In this document: piece after piece, positions 54,847 through 64,000 of the stretch | Position numbering within the stretch: position 1 is the stretch's first letter | How the letters are laid out: every line of letters starts with the position of its first letter | Assembly (NCBI RefSeq): GCF_018294505.1 | Contig: NC_057795.1 | Location: 234,605,035 to 234,669,034 of the forward strand | Length of the DNA: 64,000 nt | DNA from: Triticum aestivum | Taxonomy: Eukaryota; Streptophyta; Magnoliopsida; Poales; Poaceae | Reading direction: 5' to 3' | Position numbers and translations under genes: made by a program | Notes under the pieces: generated by a model | What the model saw: the letters and a program-made list of their open reading frames with translations, nothing else | What the model was told of the DNA's origin: nothing | The model's database searches: none

Positions 54847-55930
54847 CTCCATCTCCTCCATCTCCCTGTAGTTCAAAAAAGTTTTGGACAAAAGTTCAAG
54901 TGGTTGTTAATGCTACAATTTAGAGATATTGATTTTGATGATTATGTAAACATTTGAATAGAAGTTCGAAGTTTAATTAAAAATAAAAAAGGCTCTATTT
55001 TAAGAAGAAAACTGAAAAAAGCCATTGTCACAGGGCCGACCATGAAGATCTGATGTTGAGAAGGTCAGGTACATGATGCATCTCCGGCCGCCTTCCCACA
55101 ATTGCCTTACACCAAAAGCTGACCTTCTCTCCATTGTAGTGCTGACCTTCTGCTTCTCCCTCCTCCATTGTGCGTGCATCAGTGAAGCATAGATGGCGGC
55201 GGACTCCTATCCGACAGCACACTCGATGACCTGCCTGAGGCCTAAGCGTTAACCTGCCCGAGGCCTAAGTTGTGACCTTCATGCATCTGGTCCAAGTTGT
55301 TGTCATGGCCGCCCGTGGATGATGCATCAATGCTGGTCATGGGATTATGCGAGATATGTCCCTTGCAGGAAGAAGCACTGAAAAAACTGTGACGATGGTC
55401 TTCTTAGTAGCTCATTTGGCTAAAATTGGTCTTGTGTTATGTGAAAACGTGAATTTAAATGTATTCACAACAAAGAACACAAGATGTTTTGGTGGATGTA
55501 AAGGACGCCCGAGCATTTGCAGTTTCCTAGATTGCCATAAATATTTTTTGTATCTTGACGGTGGCTTTGATGCAATTTACTTCTGCATATGTATAAACCT
55601 ATCCGAATGGAGTGTTCCTGACTTGAGCGTGTATTTTCTTTTGATTTATGTGGCATTAATATATGAGGTACTGTGGTACAGAGGTTTGGTAGCAAATGAG
55701 TCAGGGAGTTAATTTGTTTGAGCCTTGGACTTGTTGCTGATTCTTTCCAGCAGCATCATGCTACCAACCCTTGTTGTCTACTAGGCGGACTGCTGTTTTA
55801 GGAACAAATTTTGTAGCTAAACACAAAAAAATGTAGTTACGATGACACAATTGCAGCTCACCTCTTCTTGCACCTACAATTTTGCTAGTTTTGCACCTGA
55901 ATGTTGTTTTGCTACAATTTTTTAGGAAGT
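54847..55930. other. unassigned sequence with a 121-residue frame
   Basis: Frame 55,347-55,712 (start MRDMSLAGRSTEKTVTMVFL) is Cys-rich in the middle (FGGCKGRPSICSFLDCHKYF) and hydrophobic at the end. I know no family for it and codon use gives no support. It could be a chance frame. Confidence 0.25.
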
Positions 55931-58610
55931 TCAAAGACAACAACTATAGAAGTTCAATGAATGTTTTTTTAAGTAACAACAAATCCTAGTTTATTAAGAA
56001 ACTATGACATTTCCCGTTACAAATGAATAACACCAAGAAGTCCGAATTAGAGAAACAGAGCGGTTAAAAATGAATAAAAAATGGATTTTCCTCGTTACTA
56101 GATAATAAAACCAAGATGTTCAAAATTTAAAAAACGGAGTAGTGCGATGTATATAAAAAACTCAGATTTTCCTCACTAATAAAGAATAAAACCAAGAATT
56201 TCAATTTAAAAAGGTTTGTTGAAAGAAGTACAAGTGCTCTGTCTGTGTTGCCACCTTGCACCTCAGGGCCCCGAATATGTTAATGATACACTAAAAAGAA
56301 TTCCTATTTAACCGTAGAGAATTTGGAAAAAAATTCTACATGGGGAAGGAGCGGATTTGTAGCAGATTTCCAACGCCATCTCATTTGCCTCATTAAGATA
56401 AATGGTTTAGAAATAGACTCAAAATATGATTCACGTTTTTTGTATGAAGTAAAATGGTTTTTTAAACTGCTCTTAAACTATTTATATTTTGCCAAAAATT
56501 TAACTTGGGTCATGATACTCATGTACATAGCTTCCCAACGGTATATCGCAAGCCCTATTTAGGCAATGTTGGCGGAAGTTCAACCTAGCACAGAGGGAAG
56601 TTCAAGTGCTACTACTGCGGCAGGTTATGTAGTTATCAGAATATAATTCTCATCACACGCTCATCACGACCCGAGAGCAAATCCGCTAATAAGCGGGATT
56701 CCTATTTAAAACGGGCATTTAGTCGCTAAAAACTGTTTCCAGATTACACTTACATCACATAGAACACGACTAACTTGATTAAAAAGACGGAGACATTCGA
56801 TGATTATAGAAAACTCAGATTTCCTCGTTATTAAAGAATGGAAACAAGAAGTTCAAAAATAAAATAACAAGAAGTTCAACTTCTAAAAATAGAGCGCTTC
56901 AAAATTCATAAAAAAGGATTAACAAATTCAAATTAAAATTCGTATAAAATAAAGTTTGTAGAAGACTAAAAGTTTTATATTAACCGAGAGAAATTCAGGT
57001 ACTGCATGTTGTGCATTTTATATTAAAAAATAATGAAAAAGCAAAGACTAAAAGTTTTGTTGTTACAAGTTCAAGTCGTCGATTAGACAAAGTTAAAAAA
57101 ATTATTGTGAGATTGGTTTGTACAAAAGGAATATCATTTGTGTAACACTTGACGAATGGATGAGAAAATTACAAATGAAAATACGTCACAGAAGTCCAAC
57201 GTGAAAATACCAGGAAGTTCAACTACTACACTGAATGAATTTCAGATGAAAAACTTTTAAAACTGTTGTGAGTATATAAAAAAATGATCAACACGGGAAA
57301 GTTGCGTGTTTACAACAGCTTTCCATCTGGATATCAATTCCGGTGAGTGGATTGAGAGCTACGAGAAAAATCACACGTGAAAAACACAGTGAAGTTCAAG
57401 TAGACATGCCGAGAAGTTCAGGTTCTTCATGCGGTGCATTTTCAAAGAATCTGTTTCGCGATAAAGGTAGAACGAATGATCTCGCCGTTTTCGAAATTAC
57501 ATGAAAACAACTAGGAATCAGAGGAAACCATCAACATGAAAAAGTTTCGCATTTTATGTAGGTTTTCAATGGTATATTATTTGCCCAATCCGATAAAGTT
57601 TGTAGAAATTATGACGAAAATACGTTTTTGGCCATTTTCTATTTGGACTTAAAACTGTAGGGATTTGGGAGAAATAATATATATGAAAAAGTTTCACATT
57701 TCCTCAACCTTTCCAACGTCATATCATTTGCTGCATTCAGACGTACGGTTAAAAACTTAGCTCAAAATACGAACTCAGTGGTACTTGTATTGTTTTCTGA
57801 ATTACTTTTAAACCGTTCAAAATTAGAAAAAACATTTAACATGAAAAAGTAGCATATTTTTATAAGCTTTCCAACGCCATATCATTTGTCTCAATTGGAT
57901 TAGCCGTTTAGAAATGACTTTGAAAATACGAACTTGGTTGTTCGGTTTGCGAAATTTTCCAATTTTCCAAATTACTCTTTATCCACAAGGAATTAGAGGA
58001 AACTTTCAACATGTGGAAGGAGCGGTTTTGTAGCAGCTTTCCAATGCCATATTATATGCCTCATTCCGGTAAATGGTTTATAAATTCGATCGAAAATACG
58101 ATTCACGTTTTTTGTATGAAGAAAAAACAGTTTTCAAAATTGCTCTTAAACCGCATAGCTTTTCCCACAAATTTAAGTTGGGTCATGATACTGGTGTCCA
58201 TAGCTTTCCAACGGTATATCGCAATCCCCATTTAGGCAACATTGGGGGAAGTTCAACCTAGCACAGGGGGAAGTTCAGGTCGATCAACTCGGGCAGTAAA
58301 ATTGCAACAGAGGCATGTTTCATCATGACCCGAGAGCAAATCCGCCAACAAGTGAGATTCCTATTTAAAACGGGCATTTAGTAGCTAGAAACACTTTGCA
58401 GATTACACTTACATCACACAGAACATGACTAACCAGAAAAATTCGCGTTGGAAGACACGGTTGCGAAGATAGCCCGAAGGTCGGGTTCGTACAGAGGGAA
58501 GTTTAGGCGTGTAACTTAGGAAGTTCTGGTTATGATCAGAATATTATTCCGACACACACACACACACACACACACACACCATATTTACAAGAAAAAAATA
58601 ACCCCCTCCT
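55930..58610. repeat. AT-rich degenerate repeat field (AAGTTCA type)
   Basis: About 2.7 kb with many AAGTTCAA/AAGTTCAG phrases and repeated TTTCCAACGCCATATCATTTG units (56,369; 57,711; 57,868; 58,038 areas). A 440-bp direct repeat is embedded: 56,326-56,774 and 57,997-58,434, about 85% by eye. No gene. Confidence 0.7.
58552..58579. repeat. (CA)n microsatellite
   Basis: 28 bp of CA. Confidence 0.95.
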
Positions 58611-58653
58611 AAGTCAAATTAACCAATTTCGTTGTCAGGCAAAAAGTAGTGAT

Positions 58654-59557
58654 TGTCGGTGTACTAGAGTAGGGGTACCCTAGTATCCCGAACTTGTGCA
58701 CGGGCAGTCGCAGCACCCCGTGGCAAGGCTTGCTGGGTGACCGCCAAGGTCCTCCGTGGTTCCTTTGGAGCCATTCAAGAACAAAGTATTCAAGCCAAGG
58801 AGACAAGGCCCCGGCAAGAGGAGCTTGCCGGGAAGGCCAACCAAGGCATCTCAAGGAACTTGCCGCGACGTGCCACGCGTCCCGGCGAGGCCCGGTGAGC
58901 GACAAGCTTCCAGACGCGACAACACAACGACCGCGGCAAGCTACCACTCTGTACCCGCGCTCCAGCACATCCACCAACGTGTCGCCCTGGGGCCTTTCCA
59001 GGCGCGCGTGGCAAGAGGCTGTGCAGCCAGCGGTGCGCGGTGGCAAGCGACGCTGACAAGACTGCCATCATGGCGAGCAGTGGCGTCCCTGGCGGTCCCT
59101 TTTCGCACTATTTGAGCGACGCAGACGGGCATTTAATGCCTTTGTCCCCTGCCGTCAGGGTTAGGTATGATACACTGTACAGGTAGTTGTACCAACCGCA
59201 ATTCCTTTTCCATTTTTACCCTTGTCTACGTTGCCACCTGTCGGTGACCCCTTCAGCATATAAAAGGAGGCCCATGCGCAACGTAGAAGGGGGTTCGAAG
59301 GCAGAAAAACACCCACGCTCGGTCTCGTTAGCAGCTAGTGTGTACTATAGCACTCAGCGCTCCCGAGCAAGAACTCAATACACTCAGACATGCAGCAGTA
59401 GGAGTGTTATCTCTCCGGAGAGCTCCGAAGCTGGGTAAACTGCTCGTGTGCTTCGCCTCGATCCGCTCTTCGTGCGATCTCCGCCCCCCCCCCCCGCCGA
59501 ACCGAAAGGGGCTCGATCCGCCAGTCCCATAGGTGTTCGTGGATCAGTTTCCCGACA
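58654..59557 (+). repeat. 5' LTR of the Tat-like element
   Basis: Starts TGTCGGTGTACTAGAG and ends TTTCCCGACA, 904 bp. The first 400 bp is GC-rich with GGCAAG/CTTGCCG motifs. Candidate left TSD is GTGAT (58,649-58,653); the partner is outside the window. Confidence 0.9.
59258..59265 (+). promoter_or_regulatory. LTR TATA box (ATATAAAA)
   Basis: CAGCATATAAAAGGAGG lies about 300 bp before the LTR end and fits a plant TATA consensus. Confidence 0.75.
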
Positions 59558-59560
59558 TCT

Positions 59561-59580
59561 TTGGCGCGCCAGGTAGGGGG
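59561..59580 (+). other. primer binding site region
   Basis: TTGGCGCGCCAGGTAGGGGG begins three bases after the LTR. This string is characteristic of Tat-lineage gypsy elements. Confidence 0.8.
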
Positions 59581-59644
59581 CATCGAGGTTGTGTGGACCT
59601 GATCCGGCGTTCACACGAGCTAGATCTTCATCTTCTTCATCGAC

Positions 59645-61570
59645 ATGCCACCGAAGAAGAAGGCTTCGGAGGCAGCTGTTCCGTCCGCGTCGATCCCACC
59701 GCCACCGAAGAAAGCGGGTGTTGGGGTAGACGCCGGCGGAAGAACAGGCGCCGACGAGGGAGCTCACGGTGCTGCCAGGTCCAAGGACAAGGCTGCGCAG
59801 ACCTCGGCGTCCGTACATGCACCGCACCCATCCCAGGAGGCGCAGGACCGACAGCGTCATGGTATCCGTAGTACCATATGTTTGCTGGACCAAGATCGAG
59901 CTGGTGGATCTCGGGGTGCTCAAGACCAGCATGCACGCCAACATGCCGGCACGAGCGAGACACGGTCGCCTGGACGGGATACTGCTCCTTCTAACATAGT
60001 TAGAAGTCCGAGCATATCCCGCTCCTCGCGCCGTTTGCCACTACCGCCCACCAATCCAACAGAAGCTTTGGCGCGAGCTCAACTGCTCCTGGATTACCCT
60101 CCAACGGCAGACAAGATCGATGGATGGAGGGCCACCATTCAGAGTCTCATCGGCTTCGCCAATGGCGACACTCCACGGCAGCCGAGTACATCGCTGCCGC
60201 GGCAGGACTGCCAGGCGCGAGCCGATGGCGACGAAACCGGTGGAGGGGCAACCACCATGCACTCTCCACCGCCCCGTCCAAGATCGCCGACTCGCCGGAT
60301 CCACCTCGACAGTGACTCCACCGCATCATCAGATCCACGAGCTCGTCGCGATCAGCGCCAAGTTCTTCACGAACGACAGCAAGAAGACGCTCGTACTCGC
60401 ATCGAGCGCCGAAGAGAAGCACGGCGTCAATCGGACCAGCGCGCTGGGCCCTTTGTCGACATGCTTGCACCAGGGGAACCAGGCGACTTGCCGTACGCGA
60501 TAGGTTGCCCTGCGTTCACTCGTGAGCTGCGGCAAGTCTAGTGGCCCAGCACGAAGAATTTCAAGCCAGACATACCAGAGAAGTACGACGGCAAGTCGCA
60601 TCCGTCGGAGTTCCTCAGCACCTACACCATCGCGGTGCAAGCTGCCGGGGGGCGGGACGACAAGATCCTAGCCAACTACTTCCCGCTGGTGCTCAAGCCC
60701 AATGTCAGATCCTGGCTCATGCCCTTGCCGGACAACTCCATATCCTCCTGGGCAGACCTATGCCATCAGTTTGTCGGCGCCTTTACAGGCGGCCACAAGC
60801 CTCATGGCCAAGAGAGCGACCTTCATCTGCTCGCCCAGAAGGAAGGAGAGCCCCTGCGCAAGTACATTCAGAGATTCAGCCGTGTACAGCACAACATCCC
60901 AGATGTCCACCCTGCCGCGGTAATCAGCATGTTCCATCAGAACGTGCGAAACCGCAGGATGCGGGAGGAGATGGCGATGTGCAAGATCAGAGACGTCAGT
61001 GAGCTATATGCCCTGGCCGACAAGTGTGCACGCGCTGAGGAAGGGAGGAAACTCCCCGGAGAGAATACAGAAGCAGGAGGATCTGATAGTGAGGAGGCTG
61101 CCCCGGCAAAGAAAAACCGGCGGCGGAACAACAGGAAGAAGAAAGGCAAAGATGTGCTAGTCGTTGAGCAGTCCGGCAACGGAGGTGGCGCCAAGAAAGC
61201 CAAAGCTGGTAGCTCCGGCAAGGAGATTGTCACGGGCACCAACTACCAGGCTGTGGCGGTCGCCGACAAGCAGGACGGCACCAACAAGCAGTACTGCAAG
61301 ATCCATTGCACCAAGGTCCATGACCTCCAGAGCTGCAAGAAAGTCGAGCAGCTTGTCGAGCAGCAAAAAGCTGAATACGAGCGACACGACAAGGAGAGGG
61401 CCCAGGAACGTGCTGGAGGAGCCAGCAAGAAACGCCCCGGCCGAGGAGGACGCCGTGGCAAGGCCAAGCAGCGGCAAGGAGCCAGACCTCCCCGCGGCCG
61501 CGACAAGGATGAAGATGACGACGACGATGAAGATATGGATGATGACGAGACCGATGAGCAGGAGTTCTAG
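59645..61570 (+). pseudogene. Tat-like gag, one internal TAG
   Basis: ATG at 59,645 opens MPPKKKASEAAVPSA, a disordered Pro/Lys-rich N-terminus, then NPTEALARAQLLLDYPPTAD. TAG at 60,539-60,541 interrupts it after ELRQV. The same frame continues WPSTKNFKPDIPEKYDGKSH, WADLCHQFVGAFTGGHKP and LRKYIQRFSRVQHNIPDVHP (capsid), and a very basic/acidic end. The nucleocapsid-like part has CKIHCTKVHDLQSCKK, a C-x3-C-x3-H-x4-C variant instead of a standard knuckle. Another TAG is at 61,568-61,570, where related elements appear to read through into protease (ATEVMCVDGGASLHTSHRQ). Confidence 0.85.
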
Positions 61571-62451
61571 AAAGCCACAGAGGTCATGTGCGTTGACGGT
61601 GGTGCTTCTCTGCATACTTCACACCGCCAGCTCAAGCAGTGGGCGCGGGAAGTCAATGCGGCAGAACCACCCGTCGAGTCACGCAAGCCTCTGAAATGGT
61701 CCAGCACACCTATCGTCTTTGATATTGAGGACCACCCTGATCGCATAACTGCGGTCGGGTGCTTGCCGATGTTGGTTTCACCAACTATCCGCAACCTCAA
61801 GGTCACTAAGATGCTAGTTGACGGCGGGGCCGGCTTGAACCTGATCTCCTCCGCGGTACTCCAGAAACTCCAGATCCCTGATAGCGAGCTCGAAGAGACC
61901 GGCACATTCCAAGGAATCAATCCGGGAAGGAGCAAGCCGAAGGGAAAGATCACGTTGCCGGTGACATTTGGCAGCAAGTTGAACTTCAGGACTGAGAGGG
62001 TCACTTTTGACGTTGCTGACTTTCCATTGCCTTACAATGGGATACTCGGCCGTCCAGCACTCGCCAAATTCATGGCAGCCTCTCACTATGCATACAACAT
62101 GCTGAAGATGCCAGGCCCGATAAGTGTCATCTCTGTCCCTGGCGACAAGAAGGATGCTCTTATCTGCGCCGACAAGATCTACCGGGAAGCAGCAGCCGCA
62201 ACAGATCGCAAGTCACTTGCCGTTGAAGCTCCCGGGGGAAGAAGAAGACCAAGTCCGGCAAGAGTTCTGATGCCCACTCCGGCAAGCGCACCTCTTCGGA
62301 GTGCTGCGCTACCGTCGAGGACGCACCATCGAGCTCCACCGGCAAGTGTAAGAAGACAATGGCAGCTCCACCAGAGACCAAGAAGGTGTCCGCCAAGGAG
62401 GATGGCACTGGTGGTACCTTCACCATCAGTGCCACTCTCGACCCTAAATAG
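61571..62451 (+). pseudogene. Tat-like aspartic protease region with a frameshift
   Basis: Reads FDIEDHPDRITAVGCLPML, then LKVTKMLVDGGAGLNLISSA (active-site Asp in LVDGGA, about 61,816), and YNGILGRPALAKFMAASHYA. Near 62,234-62,238 a GGGGG run shifts the frame: KKKTKSGKSSDAHSGKRTSS ... FTISATLDPK continues one frame over. TAG (62,449-62,451) follows. Confidence 0.85.
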
Positions 62452-64000
62452 GAAAGCGCGCTCGTTGCTTTCCTGCGGGCGAACGTCGACGTATTTGCGT
62501 GGCAACCGTCTGACATCCCCGGTGTTCCCAGGAAAGTAATCGAGCACCATCTTGCCGTCTGTCCTCATGCGCGGCCCGTCAAGCAGAAAGTCAGGAAACA
62601 GGCAGTGGAGCGCCAAGAATTCATCGCAGAAGAAATCAAGAAATTGGAAGCAGCAGGCCTTGTCAGAGGAGTGCTCCATCCTACGTGGTTGGCCAACCCT
62701 GTAGTCGTGCGCAAGGCAAACGGGAAATGGAGGCTTTGTATCGACTTTACCGATGTCAATAAAGCTTGTCCCAAAGACCCATTTCCCTTGCCGCGCATCG
62801 ACCAGATTGTTGACTCCACGGCCGGATGTGACTTGCTTTCATTTCTTGATGCATACTCAGGATACCATCAGATCTTCATGGCAGAAGAGGATGAGGAGAA
62901 GACCGCATTCATCACCCCATGTGGCACATACTGTTTCGTACGGATGCCTTTCGGTTTAAAGAATGCTGGTTCAACATTTGCAAGGGTAGTCCATGACGCT
63001 TTTGAGCCGCAAATACACAGAAATGTGGAAGCCTACATGGATGACATAGTGGTCAAGAGCAAGGACAAGGCAACTTTGATTCAAGATTTAGATGAAACCT
63101 TTGCAAATCTGTGCAAGATCAACCTCAAGCTTAACCCCGAGAAGTGTGTGTTTGGAGTCCCCTCCGGCAAGCTTCTCGGGTTCTTCGTGTCTCAGCGGGG
63201 AATTGAAGCCAATCCCGACAAGATCAAGGCCATTGAGCAGATTGAAGCACCAAAGCGCGTCAAGGATGTACGAAGACTTGCCGGTTGCGTAGCTGCTCTC
63301 AGCAGGTTTATCTCTAGATCTGCTGAGCGCGCCCTGCCATTTTTCAAAATATTGAAAAAGGCAGGTCCAATGAAATGGACTCCGGAGGCGGAGGCTGCGC
63401 TGCAGGACTTGAAGAGATACCTGTCCTCCACTCCAACACTTGTCGCACCTAAGCCACAAGAGAAGTTGCTGCTATATATAGCGGCAACCAATCAAGTGGT
63501 TAGTGCTGCGTTAGTAGCGGAGAGGGAGGCGGATGATGAGCCAGCAACCACGGCAGATGCATCCAGCGACAAGCAGGGGACTTCACCGGCAAGCTCTGGT
63601 CCCGACAAAGATGGATCTGCGCAGGCGCATGAGAAGATGCAGAAAAGAATGGTGCAGCGCCCAGTTTACTTTGTCAGTTCCCTTCTGCAGGGGGCTAGGT
63701 CAAGGTACTCTGGTGTGCAGAAATTGCTTTTCGGCCTTCTCATGGCCTCGAGAAAGCTGCGCCATTACTTCCAAGCACATGAGATCACAGTCGTCACTCG
63801 TTTTCCGCTGAAGAGGATACTGCAAAATCCAGAAGCAACAGGCAGGATTGTCGAGTGGGCACTGGAACTGTCAAGCTTTGGCCTCAAGTTTGAGAGCACT
63901 TCAACTATCCAAAGCAGAGCATTGGCGGAGTTCATAGCAGAATGGACGCCAACACAAGATGGAGAAATTCCAGAAACGAGCATCCCCGTCAAGGAAGCAA
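62452..64000 (+). CDS. Tat-like reverse transcriptase and RNase H start, open to window end (partial)
   Basis: From the codon after TAG 62,451 the frame stays open for 516 codons to base 64,000. RT blocks in order: VFAWQPSDIPGVPRKVIEHH, WLANPVVVRKANGKWRLCID, VNKACPKDPFPLPRIDQIVD, LLSFLDAYSGYHQIFMAEED, VRMPFGLKNAGSTFARVVHD, VEAYMDDIVVKSKDKA (intact YMDD), CKINLKLNPEKCVFGVPSGK. Then the RNase H-type connection: KWTPEAEAALQDLKRYLSST, LLLYIAATNQVVSAALVAER, VQRPVYFVSSLLQGARSRYS, MASRKLRHYFQAHEITVVTR and WALELSSFGLKFESTSTIQS. It has no ATG start of its own, because RT is made as part of the polyprotein. Catalytic residues look intact, unlike the Fatima-like copy. Confidence 0.9.

Larger units (their letters stand above)
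58654..64000 (+). mobile_element. Tat-like Ty3/gypsy LTR retrotransposon, 5' part (runs off window)
   Basis: 5' LTR (58,654-59,557), primer site TTGGCGCGCCAGGTAGGGGG, gag, protease, RT and the start of the RNase H linker. The 3' part and second LTR are beyond the window. The GGCGCGCC primer region and protein style fit the Tat lineage (maize cinful and rice RIRE2 relatives) as I recall them. Confidence 0.88.

Noticed and set aside
58694..59115. Several 100-120-residue frames on both strands
   Set aside because: They lie inside the GC-rich first half of the Tat-like LTR, upstream of its promoter.
1..64000. tRNA, rRNA, organellar insert, CRISPR or prokaryotic operon
   Set aside because: No cloverleaf, rRNA core or organellar sequence was noticed by reading; repeats do not have the spacer-repeat form. 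A tRNAscan or organelle BLAST would settle it.

Overview
The window is a stretch of nested, decayed transposable elements from a large grass genome. A Triticeae species (wheat, Aegilops or barley group) fits best. The evidence is eukaryotic GT-AG introns, full LTR retrotransposons with 5-bp target-site duplications (TSDs), CACTA transposons with 3-bp TSDs, and recognisable Triticeae protein families. I see no intact host gene, no rRNA or tRNA gene, no CRISPR array and no organellar insert. Family names are from memory and are hedged.

Left part (1-18,237). A minus-strand Ty3/gypsy copy gives its gag (1-1913, one nonsense codon), leader, primer binding site and LTR (to about 3850). A pol 3' end follows on the far side of that LTR, so the LTR looks shared by two tandem copies. 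A CACTA end fragment (4155-4293) comes next. The remnant of a second CACTA element (about 4294-18,237) carries an intron-containing Transposase_24-like gene (4541-6305), ATGGGCC-rich subterminal repeats and a terminal repeat ending at 18,237. It is split by a complete Fatima-like gypsy element (7070-17,400; 470-bp LTRs, TSD ATGAG). That element holds gag, protease, RT, RNase H and integrase remnants, an antisense gene, and a 5'-truncated LINE (9095-9430) with a 24-bp TSD.

Middle part (18,238-47,070). A worn Tekay-like gypsy 3' half (RT and integrase C-terminus at 41,760-42,480, LTR 42,505-47,070) lies beside a 21-kb CACTA element (19,280-40,419, TSD AGA). The CACTA transposase reads on the minus strand and has lost its core. 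Next to it is a small two-exon gene for a coiled-coil, tail-anchored protein. The transposase is interrupted by a truncated minus-strand gypsy (about 23,290-37,045) whose gag has up to five zinc-knuckle-like motifs. The LTR of that gypsy is in turn split by a complete 8.6-kb non-autonomous Athila-like element (27,957-36,562, TSD CTGGC), the youngest datable insertion here.

Right part (47,071-64,000). A CACTA end at 48,136 opens a segment with a broken B3-like gene (48,969-51,978), two MITE candidates and 100-bp tandem repeats. After it come a five-unit minisatellite, an old 350-bp duplication, a GC-rich island, and a 2.7-kb AT-rich array of AAGTTCA-type repeats. The window ends in the 5' two-thirds of a Tat-like gypsy element (58,654-64,000). 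Its RT frame is open to the last base, but three TAG codons and one frameshift lie upstream.

The genes here serve transposition only: gag packages RNA; protease, RT, RNase H and integrase copy and insert it; TNP2-type and Transposase_24-type proteins move CACTA elements. Almost all are broken, so most elements would depend on relatives elsewhere.
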